Of a DNA stretch of 64,000 nucleotides, positions 22,022-34,489 are shown one piece after another; positions within the stretch are counted from its first letter, which is position 1; each line of letters begins with the position of its first letter. The DNA comes from Osedax fenrisi. Lineage: Eukaryota > Annelida > Polychaeta > Sabellida > Siboglinidae. Position numbers and translations under genes: made by a program. Location of the stretch: contig OZ025241.1 of NCBI GenBank assembly GCA_964019155.1, forward strand, positions 4,503,293 through 4,567,292, in the 5' to 3' direction. The notes beneath the pieces are model-generated. The model was not told the DNA's origin. It ran no database searches and saw only the letters and a list, made by a program, of their open reading frames with translations.

Positions 22022-23979
22022 AAATTTATAAAACTTTAATTTATTTTTTGAATTAATTGCATTAATCTATCTCTTAAAATTTAAAGATTCTAATTCTTTG
22101 GATAATTTTTTTTTTGCTTCTATCCAATTATATTTATATTGTAAATTAGTTTTAGATTTTTGAAATAAATTTTGTACTTGCTTCTTAAATTTCAATATAT
22201 TCTTGGGAAGTACCTGTTTTATTGTATTATTTATATTAGGAATATGTGATATAAATAAAGTATTTAGAACATTATTAATATATTCTACTTTTTAATCGAT
22301 ATTATAATCATTTGAATTTAGATATTCCCAATTAAATCTAGAAAGATGATATTTAATCAATTTTATATTAGCATTATTTAATCAACATTTTTTGATTTTA
22401 AAATTGTTTACATGGGTATTTTTCTATATTTACATTAAATGAAACAGAATAGTGGTCACTTATATTTTTGTATAATCCGAAATAGTCTCCAATATTTATA
22501 TTAGATAGTAATTGTTCTTCATTTGTAAAAATTAAATCAATTATATTATTATTACGAGTTGGCTATTTATTATTTGTGAAAATGAATTTTTAATAATCGA
22601 ATCGTAAAGTAATGCATAACTTTTTGGGTAAGGAAATGTATATTCTTTCCAATTAAAATTTGGTAAATAAAAAAAAGGAATTTTTTGAATTAATTTTTAA
22701 ATGTATATATTGAACATCTATGTGTGAAATACAATTTCTTACAGGACATAAACTAAATTTACAAAATATCACAACACTTCCTCTATGAATTAATTTATCG
22801 TATTTAAATAGTATATCATTTTTTCCACCGATTAAATATAGAGAATCTCTATCATCTATCGTTAAGAATGTTTCAACTAAACATATAATGTCATATTTAT
22901 TAGATGAAAGTAAAAATTAGTCATAGATAAGTCATTTAGAACCTGTAGTTTTATTTTTATTTTTATTTATAATGGAATTTGTATAAGTAATATATGACAA
23001 TTTCCATACACTAAAATTATCATCACCAATTGACATATTCCAGTCAATTTTATTATTTATAATATATCTTAGTTAATAGGAACTACTTCTAGAATTATAA
23101 ATATATTTGATAATTTGTCTACTTTTAATTAATTTATTTTTAACTACATGGTATAAAATCTGATGTCGTTATAGTGATATTTCATCCAGAGATGTTCTAA
23201 TGAATGAATTTTGTAGATCTCGTAATCTACATAATCGGTTACCATTTGATAAAATAATTTATGTTAAGACCACATTATCTAAAATTAATTTTAATTTATT
23301 AAATGATAATTGAACTATTGATAATACACACGATTTATTAATATCTACTGTTTTATAAATAATATTTACTAAGTATTTAAAGAAATTAGTTTTATCATTA
23401 TTAGGAATATTTATATTGTGAATAATTATTTCATTATTGCTATCTATATTATTTTTAATAATATTTACTGATGTTACCAAATTGTCATTATATATAAGGT
23501 ATACCTATAGGTATCAGAAGTGGTTACAGTAGAGGTTATATTAGCGGTTACATTAGCGTATGATTTTTTAACAACAATCATATCACTTATGTCAGTGATT
23601 TTTGATAATAACATATTTAATTTTGTTTCTGTGATATTTATTAAATTATTAATATTACTATTATCAATAATAGTATACGATGGTAATGAGTTATTTAAAC
23701 TAGGTAGGTTTATTGGTGTATTATCATTATCATTATTTATACATGTATTACATTTAAATGTAAAATTTTGTGATCTAAATAACTGAATACTATATTTTGG
23801 TGGTGATTTATAAATAATATATTTCTCATATATTAGACCAATTTGTTTTCATAATTGTTGCTTTATAAAAGCATTTATAATGGTATTTAATTATTTAATT
23901 ATTATTACCACATGAACATATTATATAATTTTCGTTATTAATTTATAAATTACATATACTACAATCCATTTTTAATGTA

Positions 23980-25050
23980 ATAAATATATTACAATTATAT
24001 AGTTTTAGAAATTATATATATTTTTAACAAACTATTTCCCTATGATTTTTAAATTGAAAAATTGCTGAATTCGATTTTTCTTGTTTACTAAATAAATTAG
24101 AGTTGTGATGTTTCAATTTTCTTATTTTCTAAATCGATTTTAAAACCTTATCCTTTACTGTAATGACTACGTAAATATTGAAAGTAATTCCGTATAATAT
24201 AGAGAACTAGTTATCCGAATGTATACCGAAATTAATTAGATTTAAAGAAATTTTATTTTTTTTCATTTGTAGAAATAACATGTTAAATTTATGCGACTTT
24301 AACTTTGGTTGCCTTGAATTGCTATGATAATATATTCTATTTATTTTTATTTTTTATAAATTAAATATATTTCATCTCGAACATTAATAATATATTACTC
24401 TATAGTAATACATGGGTTTAATACCAATTCACATTCATAATAAACATAATTAATACATGATTAGTATAATGCACTAATTATATTATACAATACATTTATA
24501 TTTCTTATATTCTTTAGTAAATAAACTCTTATATTCTTTAGTAAAAAATAACAATATTAATCAAATGTTGTAAATGTTAAAGTAATACGCGACAATTAAT
24601 TAAAATTACTTAGATATGATTTCATAATACTGAAGCTTATTAATACTCACATTTTGTTAATTTATATATATTATAATATATATACTATAGAATATTTTAA
24701 TTTCGTATATACATTTTTTAATTTAATAAAATTTAAATATATTTTATGTAGGAAAAAATAAAATATATTATAATATAATAAGTAATACAATTATAATCAC
24801 TAAAGAATACCTAAAGGTGTAATATATTATAGATATGTATTAATGATCTAATTGTTAATACCTATAGTTAAATATTATAAACTCTTAATAATTAAAATAT
24901 TATATATAATAAATAATATTGCGGATAAATGCATTTGTAAGAGATTTTTAATTGTACCTGTTTATAATTAATTTGTTTAACATATTTACTAAAGTATGTG
25001 ATATTATAATGTAATACTTACTTATATTTATATGCACTTGGGTATCACGT
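23980..25050. other. AT-rich DNA, nothing recognised
   Basis: No gene or repeat family was recognised. This is presumably intergenic sequence between the CR1 element and the element at 25059. Confidence 0.4.
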
Positions 25051-25058
25051 GGCTATAT

Positions 25059-26176
25059 TATCGATATAAAGAAAGTGGATTTAAAAGTGAATTTACGCAC
25101 GCAATGCATGTAAAAGATAGACACTTTTATCGATAAGTTAACAAATTGGTATCAGTGATTTTGATTGGATATTAGTCATATTATATATGTCAAATATTAA
25201 AACAGTAGGCTTTTCGTCGAAATAGATTAAAGTGACTTCTATCTATATCAATGAATTTAAATTATAAATATCAATGAAATAGTATTACATCTTCAATTTA
25301 AGGGGATCCCGCACATTTAAAGTGATGATAATTTATTTTTTTTTATATTTTTTTTATTACATAATAATACTTATTGTAGTGATTTTTAGTATCTGTAAAA
25401 AAATTAGACATAAATTCAGTCTAGAAATGGCATAAAAATGTATTTTATGACTATAAGATAGTGTTATATTATATGCTATTCAATATTAAATTGTTATGCT
25501 GTAAAACTTCAAACACTGTTTTCTCAGAATACTTATTTCAGACTAGGTATGTGCATTCAAAAATATAGAACTTAAAAGTATAATATTATTTTTTGCTTTA
25601 TATAGAATTTAATTATGTGAATAGTAAAATAGAGAGATAATTAATAAAATGTATAGAATTCATTGTATAAAATAATAATTAGGACTATAGAAATACCTAC
25701 TATAGAAATACCATCATTTTAGTATCAATAATGTTTAATTTAGATATATATAATATAATAAATAATAATATTAAAAATAACTTTCTATTTTCCTATGCGT
25801 GTATATGTTATGAATAAATTACAAAAAAAATTAGGTCAATTGAATGAATAGAATATCAGTTCTATTTTTTTTAGTGGACCTATGTTTTTCCTATCTATTT
25901 ATACACGACATTGGCAAATTGCGTGTTATGTGCGGGATCCCCTTAAATATACAAAAGTACGAGGAATGTTGATATTATGTATTTTAAATATATAATTTTA
26001 TTTTTAGTATAAATATTACATTAAAATTGGTAGTAATTATCAATATATATATGTATAAATAAATATTATTATAAATACAAATTAGTGGGCCAGATAGTGG
26101 GTTTCGACTGCAGCGCCCATAGCGGATAGTGCCATACACTACATTCAATTGCTTATCCACTTTCTTTATATCGATG
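25059..26176. mobile_element. ATCGATATAAAG element, copy 1, with nested MITE
   Basis: Ends are TATCGATATAAAGAAAGTGG and, on the other strand, CATCGATATAAAGAAAGTGG. Both are flanked by the identical 8-bp duplication GGCTATAT (25051-25058 and 26177-26184). Without the nested insertion the element would be about 470 bp. A second copy lies at 53276-53813. Eight-bp duplications suit hAT or P superfamily elements; the ends do not decide between them. It is non-coding and lies 65 bp upstream of a candidate exon. Confidence 0.85.
25302..25942. mobile_element. TTAA-flanked MITE nested in copy 1
   Basis: A 641-bp element with 15-bp terminal inverted repeats (GGGGATCCCGCACAT). It is flanked on both sides by TTAA (25298-25301 and 25943-25946). 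The sister element at 53276 shows the empty site, CAATTTAAATACAC, with a single TTAA. This proves insertion with TTAA duplication, the hallmark of piggyBac and Kolobok superfamilies. The interior is AT-rich and non-coding. Confidence 0.9.
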
Positions 26177-26219
26177 GGCTATATTTATAATAAACTGTTA
26201 TACAATAAAAGGTGAAGCG

Positions 26220-26395
26220 AAACAGTGCTACGAATGTTCTATGGCCTCGTATAAAGTAGCCATTGTGGCTAGCGTAAACAAGGTCATGGAATCGAACTTT
26301 GGCCGACATCATCGACACGTCTCTCATCGCCATCAATTATTAGAGTCTCCTTTGTTTACTAGATTTACAGGCCAAGGAGAATTATCAATACAAGG

Positions 26396-26396
<1 letters not shown>
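26220..26396 (+). CDS. Candidate exon of unknown protein
   Basis: The plus-strand frame MASYKVAIVASVNKVMES then NFGRHHRHVSHRHQLLESPL and FTRFTGQGELSIQ is less AT-biased than its surroundings. It can end at CAAG before GTATTA in phase 1. The frame is also open upstream of the ATG (GEAKQCYECS), so it could be an internal exon entered at AAAAG before GTGAAG, though that acceptor has no pyrimidine tract. Past the donor it runs into a TA microsatellite. No domain was recognised. The His-rich middle is unusual. Confidence 0.35.
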
Positions 26397-26447
<51 letters not shown>

Positions 26448-26496
26448 ATACATTTTTGTAAACGATATTGTAAAATATAACAGATATAATAATACA

Positions 26497-26554
<58 letters not shown>

Positions 26555-26740
26555 TTACTAATTTAATTATAATTAGATGTTATTCGAATAGTTATATTAT
26601 TTTTATTTAATTTAGTATTATGATTTATACATCATATATACAAATATAAAAGAATCATTCAAATTATCATATAAACAAAAGCTAACAAGTATTTAATTAA
26701 ATAGTCTGTAGTAGTGATGTAAATTATGCTGAGCTTTTGA

Positions 26741-26885
26741 TGCCGAGTCGATACTTTCATTTTCGGGGAAAAAAACGAGCCCGAGCCAAGCCGAGACTAT
26801 AGCCAAACGAGCACGAGCCGAGCCGAGACTATAGTCAAATGAGCCCGAGCCGAGATGATACTCTTACAAAACTTAATCGAGCAGA
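26741..26885. repeat. GAGCCGAGC-rich short repeat
   Basis: The words CGAGCCGAGC and GAGACTATAGYCAAAYGAGC repeat three times in about 120 bp. They form a GC-rich block in AT-rich DNA. It may be part of a diverged transposon, since similar CGAGC words recur inside some hAT-like elements. No ends were found. Confidence 0.5.
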
Positions 26886-27399
26886 AATGATGCTTTTTTG
26901 AAGTTACATTTTAAACATAATTTTTATATATTTATCCATATTTTTATTAATGTTTCCTATATTATGTGTCATATTAATAATTATTTGTATCGATAGGTGG
27001 ATATTTTGTTTATAATATACTCATCCTGGCTCACTCATATTCTTAAAATATATAAAATATAACCGTTTCTCAATCTATAATCAATACAATATCTATAAGA
27101 TGTGTTGGTAACAGTAATTTATAAATAATTCGACAACTAGTTGGCAGTAGGTGTTGTTGTAGCATCAGTTCAGTTATACTGTTCGTATCGTCTATTGGTC
27201 TTGGTGGTAAGTTATATAATACGCGAAAATGACGATCGAATTATTTTATTTAATGGCATTAACTGATAAGCAGGTAAATTAATTAAAAGTATGTTACAGT
27301 AGTAACATGCAGTATACTGAAACTATATTTATCTTATGAAAACTGAGACTAACACTTATATGATGCATTTAATAAGAATGAGTTAATAGCAATGCAGAG

Positions 27400-27700
27400 T
27401 CTGAGACTGCATCGACGGTTTAGGTAACCCATTCTGAGATTTGAACGATGCTTTTTAAATTGAGACTGCATCGATTCTTTAGGTAACCGAGACTGAGACT
27501 GCATCAATGCTTTAGGTATTGAGACTGATACTGTATTGATGCTTTAGGTAACCAAGACTGAGACTGCATCGATGCTTTAGGTATTGAGACTGAGACTACA
27601 TCGATGCTTTAGGTAACTGAGACTGAGACTGCATCGATGCTTTAGGTATTGAGACTGAGACTGCATCGATGCTTTAGGATTTGAGACTAAACCCATTATA
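27400..27700. repeat. Minisatellite, unit about 33 bp
   Basis: Eight or nine imperfect tandem units carrying GAGACTGAGACTGCATCGAT and then GCTTTAGGTA plus TT or ACC. The last units are nearly identical, suggesting recent amplification. It shares the GAGACT word with the block at 26741. Confidence 0.85.
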
Positions 27701-27863
27701 TATATAGTATCAACAAATAACAAATTAATGGGTAAATAGGGGTATAATTAAACATAGGTTACATTTAAAATAGGTCAAATAAGTAACATAAATAAATAAA
27801 TAACATAAATGTTTCATTTAAATTATATTATAAGTATAATATATTCAAAATTAATATTATAAG

Positions 27864-27900
<37 letters not shown>

Positions 27901-28076
27901 TACTTACATATATATTATGTTATTATGATTGTTTAAGTATTGTATATTATATTATATTATAAGTTATTATAATTACTAATACATTATATTAGATTTACTT
28001 TAGTCTATTTTGGAATTATATAATACTGCTTTTATAATCAAGTATATTAAAATATAAAATAAACTATATTTACACC

Positions 28077-28078
<2 letters not shown>

Positions 28079-28129
<51 letters not shown>
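28079..28129. repeat. (TA)n microsatellite
   Basis: About 50 bp of pure TA. The region 27860-28700 holds five such tracts and little else that can be recognised. Confidence 0.97.
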
Positions 28130-28130
<1 letters not shown>

Positions 28131-28160
28131 CTTGTTTGATTACACTGCAGTGTGAACGTG

Positions 28161-28203
<43 letters not shown>

Positions 28204-28352
28204 CTATATATAGCTGTATATAGACACTTATATGTATTCTAATTATAGAGATAATAAGTGTAATAAATATTTATGAATAGCATTATACGATATGGTGGGA
28301 TCATCCTATGAGGATTAACTTAATCTAGCTATAAATAGATATCAATATTGTG

Positions 28353-28406
<54 letters not shown>

Positions 28407-28616
28407 GTATATTATGTATACATAGTATACTATGTCGATATTGATACTTTTAAATGTAACAACAAATATAATATTTTTTTATAAATAACATATATAATAT
28501 ATAATATATAATAATACAATGTATTTAGATATGTGAGTGTGAGCATATATGTACAGTACAAGTATTAATATATTAAAATACTATAGCTTATATACATGTT
28601 GTACTGTTGATTACGT

Positions 28617-28618
<2 letters not shown>

Positions 28619-28691
<73 letters not shown>
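28619..28691. repeat. (TA)n microsatellite
   Basis: About 70 bp of TA with one G interruption. Confidence 0.97.
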
Positions 28692-29050
28692 AGATACGAT
28701 AATATAACGTTGAATATATAATAAAGACAAAATTGAATGTATAAAACCAAATATAAATGATAAATACTCAGACATTAATTAGTGAATAATAATAAATTCA
28801 ATATCTTATATATATCTTATATATATTATAAGATGCAAAATATATTATTTACATTCACTAGATTTATATTACTCGACCAATTTGTACATTCCTTATACCT
28901 TATTTTCTTTATTTTCCGTATACCGTATGCCCTATCGTTAAACATTCTTTCCCTCGCATTATAAGTTTAAATACTCCACTATGACGAGTAACTTATATAA
29001 CCAATACGGTGTTATTATTTTTAAAACAATAGTTGGTAGTAAGATTCATT

Positions 29051-29080
29051 ATGACCTATAGCCTATAGGCTATAGGTCAT
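29051..29080. repeat. 30-bp perfect palindrome
   Basis: ATGACCTATAGCCTA followed by its exact reverse complement TAGGCTATAGGTCAT, with no spacer. It can extrude as a cruciform. No transposon ends surround it. Confidence 0.9.
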
Positions 29081-29406
29081 CATTTCTTTTATAAAATAAT
29101 TATATTATATCGCAATGAATGTCGGTAGTGTTACATTCGCGATACGATATTCCTAGCTGTCATATAGGTGCTACTATAGTAAAGTATACTTTGCTATGCA
29201 ATACTTGTATCTTCTTTGTTGTAGTTTACACCGATGTACCAGATTCATAATGTGGAATCGAGTGAACTATGTATTTATATCAGTCACAGTTGAGCTTGAA
29301 TTTAATATTAATATTATAATGTTTTATATTAAAATGATTTATATGATTTTATTAAAACGATTTATAAATCGTCTTACGATTTAATATATTACTATAGCTA
29401 TATATA

Positions 29407-30147
29407 GGGGAATTGTGTGTAATATATGGGCAGGTTTGTAATATGGTCCACTAGGATATATATGTTACTATTGTTCAAATCAAACAAAATATATACAAGG
29501 TTTATTACGTATCATATTTCAATTAATAATGTGTATTTTTTACTTCAATAAATGTTTTCATAATTATAATATTGAACATTATATCATTAATTTATTTACA
29601 AATGAAAATTTATTAAATATTAATTAATTTATCCACAATTTTCGTTAATAAATCGACCATTAATTAAATATTTCAATTCTTTTCAATGCACCATTGGAAA
29701 TATTAATTAAATACGAAGAATGTAAATATATAAAATGTACTTTATATTCAATATTAAGTGCGTTAATGGGGGTTAATTAACAGGTGTATCAAATATTTAC
29801 GATATGGTTACCTAAAGTTCGTAATACATGACCAATGAAAATGCTTGCTTCTATGTTACTATTTTAGATATCATATCACCTAAATAAAATGTAATATAAA
29901 TGAAACCACCTGGCCATATATGGGAATATATTACATATATATATACATATATAATATATTACAAACATTGTTTGAAATACATGCCGGGTACATTTTCGAT
30001 GATACATAATATTATTACAAAAATTGAAATTGTAATTTTATTGATGTTTATAATATCAAAATCATGATTAAATGTCACTAATTTCTCATCATAAATTAAA
30101 AAGTTATTTGATAACATAAAAAGTGGCCCGTATTAGACACAATTCCC
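29407..30147. mobile_element. GGGGAATTGTGT-ended non-autonomous element
   Basis: A 741-bp stretch with inverted ends: GGGGAATTGTGTGTAATATA at the left and, on the other strand, TGGGAATTGTGTCTAATACG at the right. It is flanked by TATATA-rich DNA on both sides, so a target duplication cannot be fixed. The end resembles the right border of the 36.9-40.8 kb element (GGGGAAATTAACCTAATACG), suggesting a shared family. It is non-coding. Confidence 0.6.
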
Positions 30148-30149
30148 AT

Positions 30150-30870
30150 TATATATAGTATTTCATTATCGTATATATCTTCATTTTATTTAGCTCCTAG
30201 GCATGTAAACCTCGCAACTTTCTCAAGCGGCACTCAATGAACACTCATCTGAATATAAATAAATATAACATATTTTAATTCTTGCTGTTAAATATTATTT
30301 TATTTTTTTCATCTTTTATTTACGTTCCATATTATCTCACAAATTTGCATAGACTCTCAATAATCTATTAGAGATCATCTTATCTATATAATTTATTAGC
30401 ATTAAGTTGCTAATAAAATCGATGTAATTGGATAATTTAAAGCTTCTTATTATATAAAAATTGATATTGATGGATAATTATCATATATGAACAATTGTTC
30501 CATACGTAAAATAGTATGAACATATATGTATTTTAGACATATTTTAAATATATTTAGAACGTAAATGTATCAAGACATATTTGAATATAACTAGTTATAG
30601 TAAGCATTCTTACTTTGAAATCACTATAGTCTTAAAGAAACATCCAACTATATTATTTTTGAAGCATGAACTTTGAAATAATTCTTGTGAGACAATAGTG
30701 GTATGGGATTTTTTTCGGATTAAATGTCAAGATTTCATATTTATAAAAAATGTAAAAGTGAAGAGTATACTCTAGAGTCTAGAATCTAGACGAAAAGTAA
30801 TAAAAATGAGAAAACAGGTGAACGAATTAACGTTATTAAGGATAATGAATAATATTTCTTAATTATATTA
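30150..30870. other. AT-rich DNA, nothing recognised
   Basis: No gene or repeat family was recognised apart from a short TCTAGAGTCTAGAATCTAGA run near 30770-30790. Confidence 0.4.
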
Positions 30871-30886
30871 ATTATTATATATATAT

Positions 30887-30924
<38 letters not shown>

Positions 30925-30928
30925 TCCA

Positions 30929-31610
30929 TGGCGTTTTCTATCATATATATTCTGACGATATCCAACTATACTCCTTCCTCGCTATATCCACTCCAGATAG
31001 TTATCAACTAATTACGCGTGCCTTCTCTATTAAATACTGACTTATATATACTTATATATCTCTATATAGTTGTATACAACAATCTTTTACTAAATACATC
31101 AAAACCCCTCTTCAATATACTTACTAACTCGCCATCATTCCCTTCTTTTACCTTGACAATATTATTATTTCACCTTCTTAAGTCAGTTCTCAATATTGGT
31201 GTAATTTTCTACTCTGATTTATCTTTTTCTAGCCATATTGCTAACATTTCTAAAGCTGATAATTATCATTTATTTAGAATCAGATATATCGGTGAACATA
31301 TTACTCATCCCATTGTGATATTCAGGTTAATACATTTGTAATGTATCGTATTGATTATTATTCTTATTTATTATATAACCTTCATTATACCTCCACCGCC
31401 CCATTAAACAGAATCATCAGATCATCAATAAGATCCATTTATAATATTATAATATCTGTCTATTCCTCTACTGACTTCTATCAACTTCTACTAAAATGGG
31501 ACCCTTATAAAAAACGATTCCTAATTCGACTCAACTTTATTACTCATAAATCTATATAGGTTTATATAAATCTATATATCCTATTCCTACACTCCTTCAT
31601 ATATATATTA
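30929..31610 (+). mobile_element. CR1/L2-like LINE fragment, catalytic box to C terminus
   Basis: It starts at a damaged catalytic box read as FSDDIQLYS (near 30950). It continues LNIGVIFYSDLSFSSHIANI (near 31190-31245), then YHLFRIRYIGEHITHPI, the frame-shifted RIDYYSYLLYNL, STAPLNRIIRSSIRSIYN (near 31390-31445) and LLLKWDPYKKRFLIRLNFIT. These are the successive RT palm, thumb and tail blocks of CR1/L2-type elements. The Ala-to-Ser change in the box and the frame breaks show it is dead. Confidence 0.75.
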
Positions 31611-31619
31611 TCATATTTG

Positions 31620-31948
31620 GTGTTAACAACCTAATTATAGAGCTTATCTAGACAATTACCCTTTGTCATTCTGACAAGTCCTAAATAGTACAATTATAAT
31701 TGGAATAATAAATTCCTGAAAATAGAATAAACTAATATAACATAAAGTTATATCTAAGTTTACTTCCTGTTTACACTAAATCTAATTATGAATTAGATCA
31801 AATAATTCTACTTGTGAAGGATTTGACAAAATGATCAAAAATCATCATGTAATATAAATTAAAAAAAACTTTAAGAAAATAAAACTACAAAAAAAACTAA
31901 AAACAGATATGAAAGGTTAAGAAAGTCAATATATGACAATTTAATATA

Positions 31949-31986
<38 letters not shown>

Positions 31987-32270
31987 TGTATATTCAAAAA
32001 TAAATTTATAAATTATCTACACAAAGCAACACATATTTAGATAGTTTTCAAGTTAAGAATTGAACGAGAATATGTAGAGATAAATTATGTTACTTATTTA
32101 ATATAATATATATTAGTTTTTCTATGTAGATAAATCGAAGCGGAATTATAGTATAAAATATGAATAAAAAGAAGAAATGAATATAAAATTCTGAGTATTA
32201 AAATATAATTTGAGGTAGAAATAATAGTAGATCAAAAAAAATCATGTAAAATATTATTACTGAAAATGGA
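31620..32270. other. AT-rich DNA, nothing recognised
   Basis: Includes a TA tract near 31957. The right part may be the 3' UTR of the neighbouring minus-strand LINE. Confidence 0.35.
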
Positions 32271-32950
32271 AATATATACCAATTTTCTTTTATCAATATT
32301 TAATTCATTACAAATTCTTGGTCCATATGACATTAAATAATTATTCATATAGTTATATTTATTATAATGTTCTATGAAATAAAAAGTAGGTACTTATTAT
32401 ATTAATTTGTTTAGTTATTCTTTTATAATGTTTATAAATACATGTACTATAAGTTTTATAATATATTCTAGTAATAAATATTAGTGTTTTATTTACACAA
32501 ATCGAAGATATTTAATAACTTATGATCTTTAAATAGTATTTTTGAACTACAATCAATAAGTTTATAAAAAACTAATTTCAATATTTTTTGTATAACATGA
32601 ATATAGTCTATATTAGATTTATATGTATGCCCCCATATTTATAAACAATAAATTAAATGTGGATAGAAAAGTGCATAATAAAGTTTAATCATAGCTGATT
32701 TATTAAGGCAGAATGATACATTTTTTATAATCCTATATATTTGTAATAATGTATTCTTTATAAATTGAAAATGAGATTTCCAGTTCAATGAACATTCTAT
32801 GATTAACCCAATGAACTTTGTTTCAGACACTTGAACTAAAGGCTTATTTGTAATTACTATTTAAAATTCTATATCATTTCTAAAGGACAATCAGTAAGTT
32901 TTATCAATATTAATTATTAACTCATTTACATACAATTTGAAAGTGTATCG
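32270..32950 (-). mobile_element. Jockey-like LINE fragment
   Basis: Minus-strand frame SETKFIGLIIECSLNWKSHF then LYYALFYPHLIYCL (32639-32830) matches the region after the catalytic box in the 48.3-kb LINE (there LKFVGIIIDDKLDWKS and FFYSHLTYCCHIWG). It continues past a stop as IWGHTYKSNIDYIHVIQK. It is a diverged relative of that family, degraded toward its 3' end. Confidence 0.65.
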
Positions 32951-32951
32951 T

Positions 32952-33114
32952 GGGTAGTGGAGCGAATTAAGAGTAAGTAATATATATAAATATATATATA
33001 GTATGGCGACGTCCATGGTATCTATTCTCCATCCCGCTCTTTATCTAGCATCTAGTCGGAGATTGGATATATGTATATATGTGTGTGACTTATTCTTAAT
33101 TAGTTCCACTACCC
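32952..33114. mobile_element. Small MITE with GGGTAGTGGA ends
   Basis: Left end GGGTAGTGGAGCGAATTAAG and, on the other strand, right end GGGTAGTGGAACTAATTAAG. This gives about 26 bp of inverted repeat with few mismatches around a 110-bp core. TATCG occurs just outside both ends in mirrored form, so the inverted repeat may be slightly longer. Confidence 0.7.
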
Positions 33115-33466
33115 GATATACGTTTAACTTCTAGTATTTATCTTGTTATCTCACAACCATATTCCTTTCGGTATCTTATTTTATCACATTGTAAAAAAAT
33201 ACAACTTATTTTTAGCTATTATATCCATAAACAGTGTTATAATAGACCATATGAATTAAAAAAATAACGAAAATGACAGGAAATTAATGAATATCATTTG
33301 TATTTTTATAAAATCTTGTCATTTATGATGTTATATTGCAATTTATTAAAATAAGTATTTTATTTAAAAATTTCTGTTTTGAATTCAGCAAAGATTAAAT
33401 AGCATTACAATAAATAAACAAATCACGTGTCTATATAACTAGATATCATTGGTTGAAATGAGACAC

Positions 33467-33590
33467 TTCCAACGGAAAATTATTAAAATTATTTGATTAT
33501 AAATAAGTAGAATTTATGATTATAAATAACGTATTGTCTTACCTGTAGCTAATTCACAAAGAAATATTTTACTAATTTTCCGTTGGAAGC
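33467..33590. mobile_element. Small MITE with CTTCCAACGGAAAATTA ends
   Basis: CTTCCAACGGAAAATTA at the left is exactly mirrored by TAATTTTCCGTTGGAAG at the right, around about 90 bp of AT-rich core. No clear target duplication was found. Confidence 0.65.
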
Positions 33591-33959
33591 GTAAAAAAAC
33601 GTTTACTCTAATTTTCTTAAGTTTTAACTTTTTAACTTTTAGGCATATTTAAAAGCCTAAAACTCATTTGATAACGAATATTTTTATCTTAAATTTTTAC
33701 CATCTATGTATAACATATATATTTATAATTATTATGTATGAGTATCATGTACAATTATAAATTCTTATTCTAACTTTATATTATAAAAAGTATTATAAAA
33801 AAATGTTTAACTATTTTAACCTATTATATTTAAATAATTATAATTTATTATATTTAAAAAGCTACAATATAAATATAAAGTAGAATTATATCTATTGAAT
33901 AAAAAAAATTTATTTAATTATCTTTAAGAGTTATTTATAGGTTGAGTTCTGTCTAGAGC

Positions 33960-34330
33960 TATAATTAACATTGCAATTGTGAACCCGCGCTAATCCCCTT
34001 AACTAATTTAAATATATATGATACATGATATGACTGCGATAAATAACATGAAATAAATATTCCAAGGAATTTAATTTTAGATAAAGGTGTAATTAAAAGA
34101 TTATCAAATATAATATCAGGAAAAACAAAATTAGAAAGAAAACTATTTAATAGCATAGTTTTACTACTATTTACAAGTACATTATTATTTAAGAGCCATA
34201 TACGAATATTATTTTCACATAACATTAATTTATCGTGATGACAAGATTCAGCGTAAATTTGAATGTCATCCGCATATATATGATATTTCACATTTGGTGT
34301 TTGTTTTATTATTTGTATACTCTTCATTAT
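33960..34330 (-). mobile_element. CR1/L2-like LINE RT fragment
   Basis: Minus-strand open frame with an intact catalytic box: KYHIYADDIQIYAESC, followed by WLLNNNVLVNSSKTMLLN and KIKFLGIFISCYLSQSYHV. It covers RT motifs C to E only and is truncated on both sides. Confidence 0.75.
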
Positions 34331-34396
34331 AATAGTTTTGTAACATCATTATTTTAGCGCTTCTTCGTTGTGCACATAGGTCTTTTACCTCGCCTT

Positions 34397-34398
<2 letters not shown>

Positions 34399-34454
<56 letters not shown>
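34399..34454. repeat. (TA)n microsatellite
   Basis: About 55 bp of TA followed directly by five or six copies of GAAT (34458-34482), the kind of tail expected at the 3' end of some LINEs. Confidence 0.95.
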
Positions 34455-34459
<5 letters not shown>

Positions 34460-34489
34460 AATGAATGAATGAATGAATGAATTAAATCA

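Larger units (their letters stand above)
20148..23975 (-). mobile_element. Near-complete decayed CR1-type LINE
   Basis: Minus-strand element of about 3.8 kb. The 5' end (near 23970) encodes an ORF1 with a PHD-like zinc finger pattern: MDCSICNL, IICSCGNN, YHYKCFYKA and FKCNTC. These are followed by EIIIHNINIPNNDKTNFFKY and IVQLSFNKLKLILDN. PHD-containing ORF1 is a known feature of CR1-group LINEs. Next comes an APE endonuclease with YDIICLVETFLTIDD (near 22870-22910), HRGSVVIF and the SDHYSV box (near 22440-22470). The RT follows: IPKIWKKSIITPIFKKGEPS (near 21625-21680), YGVPQGSVLGPILF (near 21180-21225), FADDTKIYVS (near 21070-21100) and a thumb with CRPILEYASIICSPFS, ending at 20148. Frameshifts and stops interrupt every part, so it is inactive. 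Confidence 0.8.
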
